Shown in pieces: positions 6,526 through 9,280 of a DNA stretch of 9,280 nt. Origin of the DNA: Bacteroidota bacterium (GTDB lineage: Bacteria; Bacteroidota; Bacteroidia; Sphingobacteriales; Sphingobacteriaceae). The stretch spans positions 1 through 9,280 of the forward strand of contig JANYAB010000716.1 in the NCBI GenBank assembly GCA_025355225.1. The letters run 5' to 3'. The translations under genes were made by a program, and so were the position numbers. The notes beneath the pieces were generated by a model that saw nothing but the letters and a program-made list of their open reading frames with translations, did no database searches and was not told the origin of the DNA. Within the stretch, counting starts at the first letter, position 1, and the number at the start of each line of letters is the position of its first letter.

Positions 6526-7647
6526 ATGAAAGAAATAAAAGCCATTATAAGCGCCTACGATAAAATAGATAAGTCAACTACGCGAGCGGCGCTGGCCACA
6601 GTTGTACGCGTGGAAGGCTCTTCTTATCGGCGCACAGGTGCAAGGATGCTGGTGATGGATGATGGTGTTTGGGTCGGCGGCATCAGCGGCGGCTGCCTGG
6701 AAGGCGATGCCCTGAAACGCGCCCGCCTGGCTATTGCCAAATCAGAACCATCATTAATTACTTATGATACAACTGAAGACGATGCTTACCAAATAGGCGT
6801 TGGATTAGGGTGCAATGGTATCATTGATGTTTTGTTCACGCCTCTTCAATTTCAAAATAAAAATAATCCGATAGAAGTCTTAAAATCCTGCCTGTCTGCG
6901 AACCGGCAAACACATATACTTATCACCATTACCGGTCTCGAAGGGGAGTGGACGAGTGTAAAAGCCGGGGATGTAATTCAATATGACAGGCCGCAAAGCC
7001 TTGAAGTTTTTGGCGATACTCACCTTGAAAAACAATTGCAGGAAAAGATAATCCGGCAGATTGAAGATAGTAAATCAATGCCGCAGCAAATTGAATTGGC
7101 AGACGGAAGAAGGCTATCTGTATTCATAGAAATACTGCTGCCCGAAATTCATTTGGTTTTAATGGGGCATCAATACGATATATACCCGCTTGCCCGGATC
7201 GCAAGGGAAGTTGGGTGCCGCATAACCATGGTTTCAAATCCATCGAAAGTAAATTCAAAGCTTTCGGATACAGTGGATGCAGTTTTCGGGTACGACCAAC
7301 TAAAGGATATACACATTGACCAATACACCGCTATTGTGTTAATGTCGCATGATTATAAAACCGATAAAACAAATTTACCTAAGGCTTTACAAACAGAAGC
7401 CTTTTATGTTGGAATGCTGGGGCCAAGGGTGCGGTCGGAAAGGATTTTCAGAGAACTGGCTGATGAAGGCCAATCGATCTCTGATGAAAATATGGAACGT
7501 ATTTATGCGCCGGCAGGTTTGGATATTGGGGCGTTGAGTCCTGAGGAAATAGCGCTATCAATATTAGCTGAAATCAGGGCGATTTTTTCTAAAAGAGAGG
7601 GAGGATTTTTAAGGCTCCGGCAAACGGTTATTCATGAAAGGAATTAA
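6526..7647 (+). CDS. XdhC/CoxI family protein
   Basis: XdhC proteins bind molybdenum cofactor, help to sulfurate it and deliver it to xanthine dehydrogenase or related molybdenum hydroxylases in the cytoplasm. The 373 residues hold both halves. The N-terminal XdhC/CoxI domain has GSSYRRTGARML (31-42), GGISGGCLEGD (51-61) with conserved Cys57, and GVGLGCNG (91-98) with Cys96. The C-terminal Rossmann-like domain (about 207-350) has MSHDYKTD (273-280), YVGMLGP (294-300) and GLDIGALSPEEIALSI (331-346). The usual glycine-rich opening of that domain, near GAGHD, is reduced here to LMGHQYD (212-218), so nucleotide binding there may be altered. The ATG at 6526 places the conserved domain close to the N terminus. 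I see no perfect promoter upstream. Neither xanthine dehydrogenase nor MobA-like genes are in the window, so the partner enzyme is unknown. The stop lies 45 bp from that of the convergent protease gene. Confidence 0.93.
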   Translation: MKEIKAIISAYDKIDKSTTRAALATVVRVEGSSYRRTGARMLVMDDGVWVGGISGGCLEGDALKRARLAIAKSEPSLITYDTTEDDAYQIGVGLGCNGIIDVLFTPLQFQNKNNPIEVLKSCLSANRQTHILITITGLEGEWTSVKAGDVIQYDRPQSLEVFGDTHLEKQLQEKIIRQIEDSKSMPQQIELADGRRLSVFIEILLPEIHLVLMGHQYDIYPLARIAREVGCRITMVSNPSKVNSKLSDTVDAVFGYDQLKDIHIDQYTAIVLMSHDYKTDKTNLPKALQTEAFYVGMLGPRVRSERIFRELADEGQSISDENMERIYAPAGLDIGALSPEEIALSILAEIRAIFSKREGGFLRLRQTVIHERN

Positions 7648-7651
7648 ACAT

Positions 7652-7694
7652 CCCGGTTATGGTGACCAGGATGTTTTGACATTTCACCGGGTTT
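7652..7694. terminator. Possible shared terminator between convergent genes
   Basis: CCCGGT (7652-7657) and ACCGGG (7686-7691) are perfect inverted arms, followed by three T residues. An alternative nested fold uses GGTGA (7661-7665) with TCACC (7684-7688) and ATGT (7671-7674) with ACAT (7679-7682). The site fills the 45-bp gap between the XdhC and protease stop codons and overlaps the protease stop. Its location suits a terminator serving both convergent genes, but the T tract is short and the loop is large. Confidence 0.35.
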
Positions 7695-8586
7695 AATGGC
7701 TGAATTGTGGTTCGCCGCCATGCAATATCGTCTTCGATACTTGGTCATTGTTTAACCGTCTCATTACCCGGAGGAATCCAAAAAGAGCCAATAAAAAGAT
7801 CAGGACCCAAACTATAAAATGAAGGTCCACACCTGTTTTAAAAATCGTCTGCCGTGTAAATCCACCTGTAAGGTCTGTCCACCATATCGAGTAATCAAAT
7901 ACATCAAGTATTGAATGGCCGATGATCCCGGGAATAAGCGAGCCGCATTTATAGGCAAGTATGCCAAGCAGCACACTTGCAAAAAAGATATGGGGAAGTA
8001 TAGGTAAGGCCCAGGTGCGACTGAGATGTATCAGCGTGAAAATCAAAGAAGTTAGTGTAATAGCCACCACTGGTCCGTACTTTTTTTCCAGGGGGACTTG
8101 CATATAGCCTCTGAACCCGGTTTCTTCACAAATTCCGGCCACTATAGAACTCATAATTAGGATTGCCCAGGCCGCCCATGCGGAGAAATTGTCCAATGCC
8201 TTGTAATCTGCTGTAAACCTGGCAGCCGGAAACGTAATCATCCTAAAGGTTATCACAAAAGATGTCTGTACAATAACCACAAAAAGTATAGCACCTGCAA
8301 GCCCCCATTTCCAAACTGCTGGTTTTAGCCTGGTTAAACGAAAATGTTCCTTTCTTATCTCCGCACTGCGCTTTGAGCCCCAATTGCCGCTGAAAATTCT
8401 CCAAAATACCCATAAGACGACAATCATTGGGAAAATAACCCATGGCACCAGGAAGGAGGAAAATAATATTCCCCACGTAAAGATACCAACTGAGCTAACC
8501 AGGCAACCGGATAGTACAGCCCTTACAACTAAGGGCAAGCTGTTCCACATTCTGAACATGGAACCTGAAATTGTAAATTGTTTCAT
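7693..8586 (-). CDS. CPBP family intramembrane glutamic endopeptidase
   Basis: This is a multi-spanning membrane protein of the CPBP (CAAX protease and bacteriocin-processing, Abi) family, whose members cleave substrates within or near the membrane. The 297 residues show hydrophobic segments at about 16-40, 44-63, 94-113, 137-153, 171-188, 198-212 and 255-273. The catalytic core is complete: EETGFRG (154-160) with Glu154, Glu155 and Arg159, FTLIHL (183-188) with His187, and GHSILD (223-228) with His224 and Asp228. The frame stays open upstream to an ATG at 8814, but I chose the ATG at 8586. The extra 76 residues show no family features and would overlap the neighbouring AraC gene by 110 bp, whereas 8586 leads directly into the first membrane segment. 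CATCTTTG (complement of 8609-8616) is a one-mismatch match to the -7 promoter consensus just upstream. The substrate is unknown; roles in the family range from bacteriocin self-immunity to protein processing. Confidence 0.93.
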   Translation of the reverse strand: MKQFTISGSMFRMWNSLPLVVRAVLSGCLVSSVGIFTWGILFSSFLVPWVIFPMIVVLWVFWRIFSGNWGSKRSAEIRKEHFRLTRLKPAVWKWGLAGAILFVVIVQTSFVITFRMITFPAARFTADYKALDNFSAWAAWAILIMSSIVAGICEETGFRGYMQVPLEKKYGPVVAITLTSLIFTLIHLSRTWALPILPHIFFASVLLGILAYKCGSLIPGIIGHSILDVFDYSIWWTDLTGGFTRQTIFKTGVDLHFIVWVLIFLLALFGFLRVMRRLNNDQVSKTILHGGEPQFSH

Positions 8587-8673
8587 AGTACCTAAATTGT
8601 TTATGAAACAAAGATGGGGCGGTAGAAAAAGCCAGTCGACCGAATACATGAAGTAAAACGTATTTAATTGGTT

Positions 8674-8697
8674 CGACTTTCGGCTTAAGGAAAGTCG
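8674..8697. repeat. Inverted repeat between AraC gene and protease gene
   Basis: CGACTTTC (8674-8681) and GAAAGTCG (8690-8697) are perfect 8-bp inverted arms around an 8-base loop. On the minus strand it lies 7 bp after the AraC-type gene's stop and about 90 bp before the protease start. There is no T tract on either strand, so a simple intrinsic terminator is unlikely. It could be a transcript-stabilising hairpin or a binding site, for example for the neighbouring regulator. Confidence 0.6.
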
Positions 8698-8704
8698 GGC
8701 GGTT

Positions 8705-9280
8705 TCAGCGGAGATATGTTTTTTTATACTCAGTAGGTGTGGTGCCGGTATATTTTTTAAATAAGGTATTGAATGATGATTTTGAATTGAACCCGACTTT
8801 ATACAAAACTTCAAGTACTGTGATCTTTTTGTCCACAGGGTTGTTTAATAATCGCTTGGCTTCTTCAATACGATAGCGATTAATGAAGTCGAAAAAGTTC
8901 TGTTGTAATATTTCATTGATGGCCTGTGAGAGGACCCTTGGCTTCAACGAGAGCTGGGCGGCAAGCTGATTCAATGTGAGTTCTGGTTCGAGGTACGGCT
9001 TATCGCTTTGCATAAATTGCAGAACGGTTTGAACAACTTTTTCTTTTTCGTTTTTTTCTGCTTCTGAATTGCTGCTTTTAGACGTAAAAGAAAATTCTTC
9101 CGAAAAATCCTTGTTATCGGTAAAAGAAAAAAAATAAGATTGACGAAGTGCCCTCATTAATACCCGTACTACGAATACAAGCACGGCCAGTATGATTATA
9201 TTGAAAGCGAATAAGTAATATTTTGCAAAAGGTGTCTGGGTAAGCACGCCATTCAACGTGGAGAGCACCATGACCGAGAT
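8705..9280 (-). CDS. AraC-type transcriptional regulator, C-terminal part, with membrane anchor
   Basis: The gene runs off the right edge; 191 codons are visible and the true start lies outside, because the frame is still open at 9280. Counting from the internal Met at 9271, residues 18-42 form a hydrophobic segment, FAFNIIILAVLVFVV at its core, followed by basic residues. A polar, charged linker (about 48-80) leads to a DNA-binding domain with two helix-turn-helix units: LTLNQLAAQLSLKPRVLSQA (about 98-117) and a second in ITVLEVLYKVGFNSKSSFNT (about 149-168), ending with KKYTGTTPTEYKK. This last part is very typical of Bacteroidota AraC proteins whose N-terminal half spans the membrane several times. 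It presumably senses a signal at or in the membrane and controls transcription. The CPBP protease gene follows on the same strand after 118 bp and is a natural candidate target. The DNA-binding domain is certain; the ligand is unknown. Confidence 0.92.
   Translation of the reverse strand: MSVMVLSTLNGVLTQTPFAKYYLFAFNIIILAVLVFVVRVLMRALRQSYFFSFTDNKDFSEEFSFTSKSSNSEAEKNEKEKVVQTVLQFMQSDKPYLEPELTLNQLAAQLSLKPRVLSQAINEILQQNFFDFINRYRIEEAKRLLNNPVDKKITVLEVLYKVGFNSKSSFNTLFKKYTGTTPTEYKKTYLR

Overview
The window looks like chromosomal DNA from a member of the Bacteroidota, most likely family Sphingobacteriaceae (Mucilaginibacter- or Pedobacter-like). The evidence is an IPExxxVDY-family gene directly upstream of pyruvate kinase, a roughly 1,100-residue vitamin B12-dependent ribonucleotide reductase with a fused TSCPD domain, a Bacteroidota-style membrane-anchored AraC regulator, AT-rich spacers, weak or absent Shine-Dalgarno sequences, and promoter matches to the Bacteroidota TTTG / TAnnTTTG consensus. 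The base composition is moderately AT-rich. I see no insertion sequence, prophage gene, tRNA, rRNA or CRISPR array, so this is mainly a housekeeping region. The genus assignment is inference.

Layout. Positions 1-122 are a leader without a gene; they hold a good promoter match and feed an IPExxxVDY-family gene (123-548) and then pyk (620-2056), both on the plus strand. An 806-bp spacer follows (2057-2862). Its first third holds two tandem copies of a 116-bp palindromic repeat built from heptamers. Its middle holds a terminator-like hairpin. Its last part holds nested inverted repeats with DnaA-box-like ends, and just downstream of them a promoter for nrdJ. The large nrdJ gene (2863-6192) ends in a strong intrinsic terminator (6285-6312), and two overlapping hairpins lie just beyond it. 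An XdhC-family gene (6526-7647) converges on a minus-strand pair: a CPBP-family membrane protease (7693-8586) and, upstream of it, the C-terminal part of an AraC-type regulator that runs off the right edge (8705-9280).

How the genes work together. IPExxxVDY-pyk looks like a short operon ending lower glycolysis. nrdJ supplies deoxyribonucleotides by an oxygen-independent, adenosylcobalamin-dependent route and appears to be a single-gene transcription unit with its own control region. XdhC is a maturation factor for molybdenum hydroxylases, but no target enzyme is in the window. The AraC-type regulator and CPBP protease are co-oriented and may form a regulator-effector pair.

No gene here looks like a new system. 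The least explained parts are non-coding: the heptamer-built palindromes after pyk, the nested 12-bp inverted repeat in front of nrdJ, and the two overlapping hairpins behind nrdJ.
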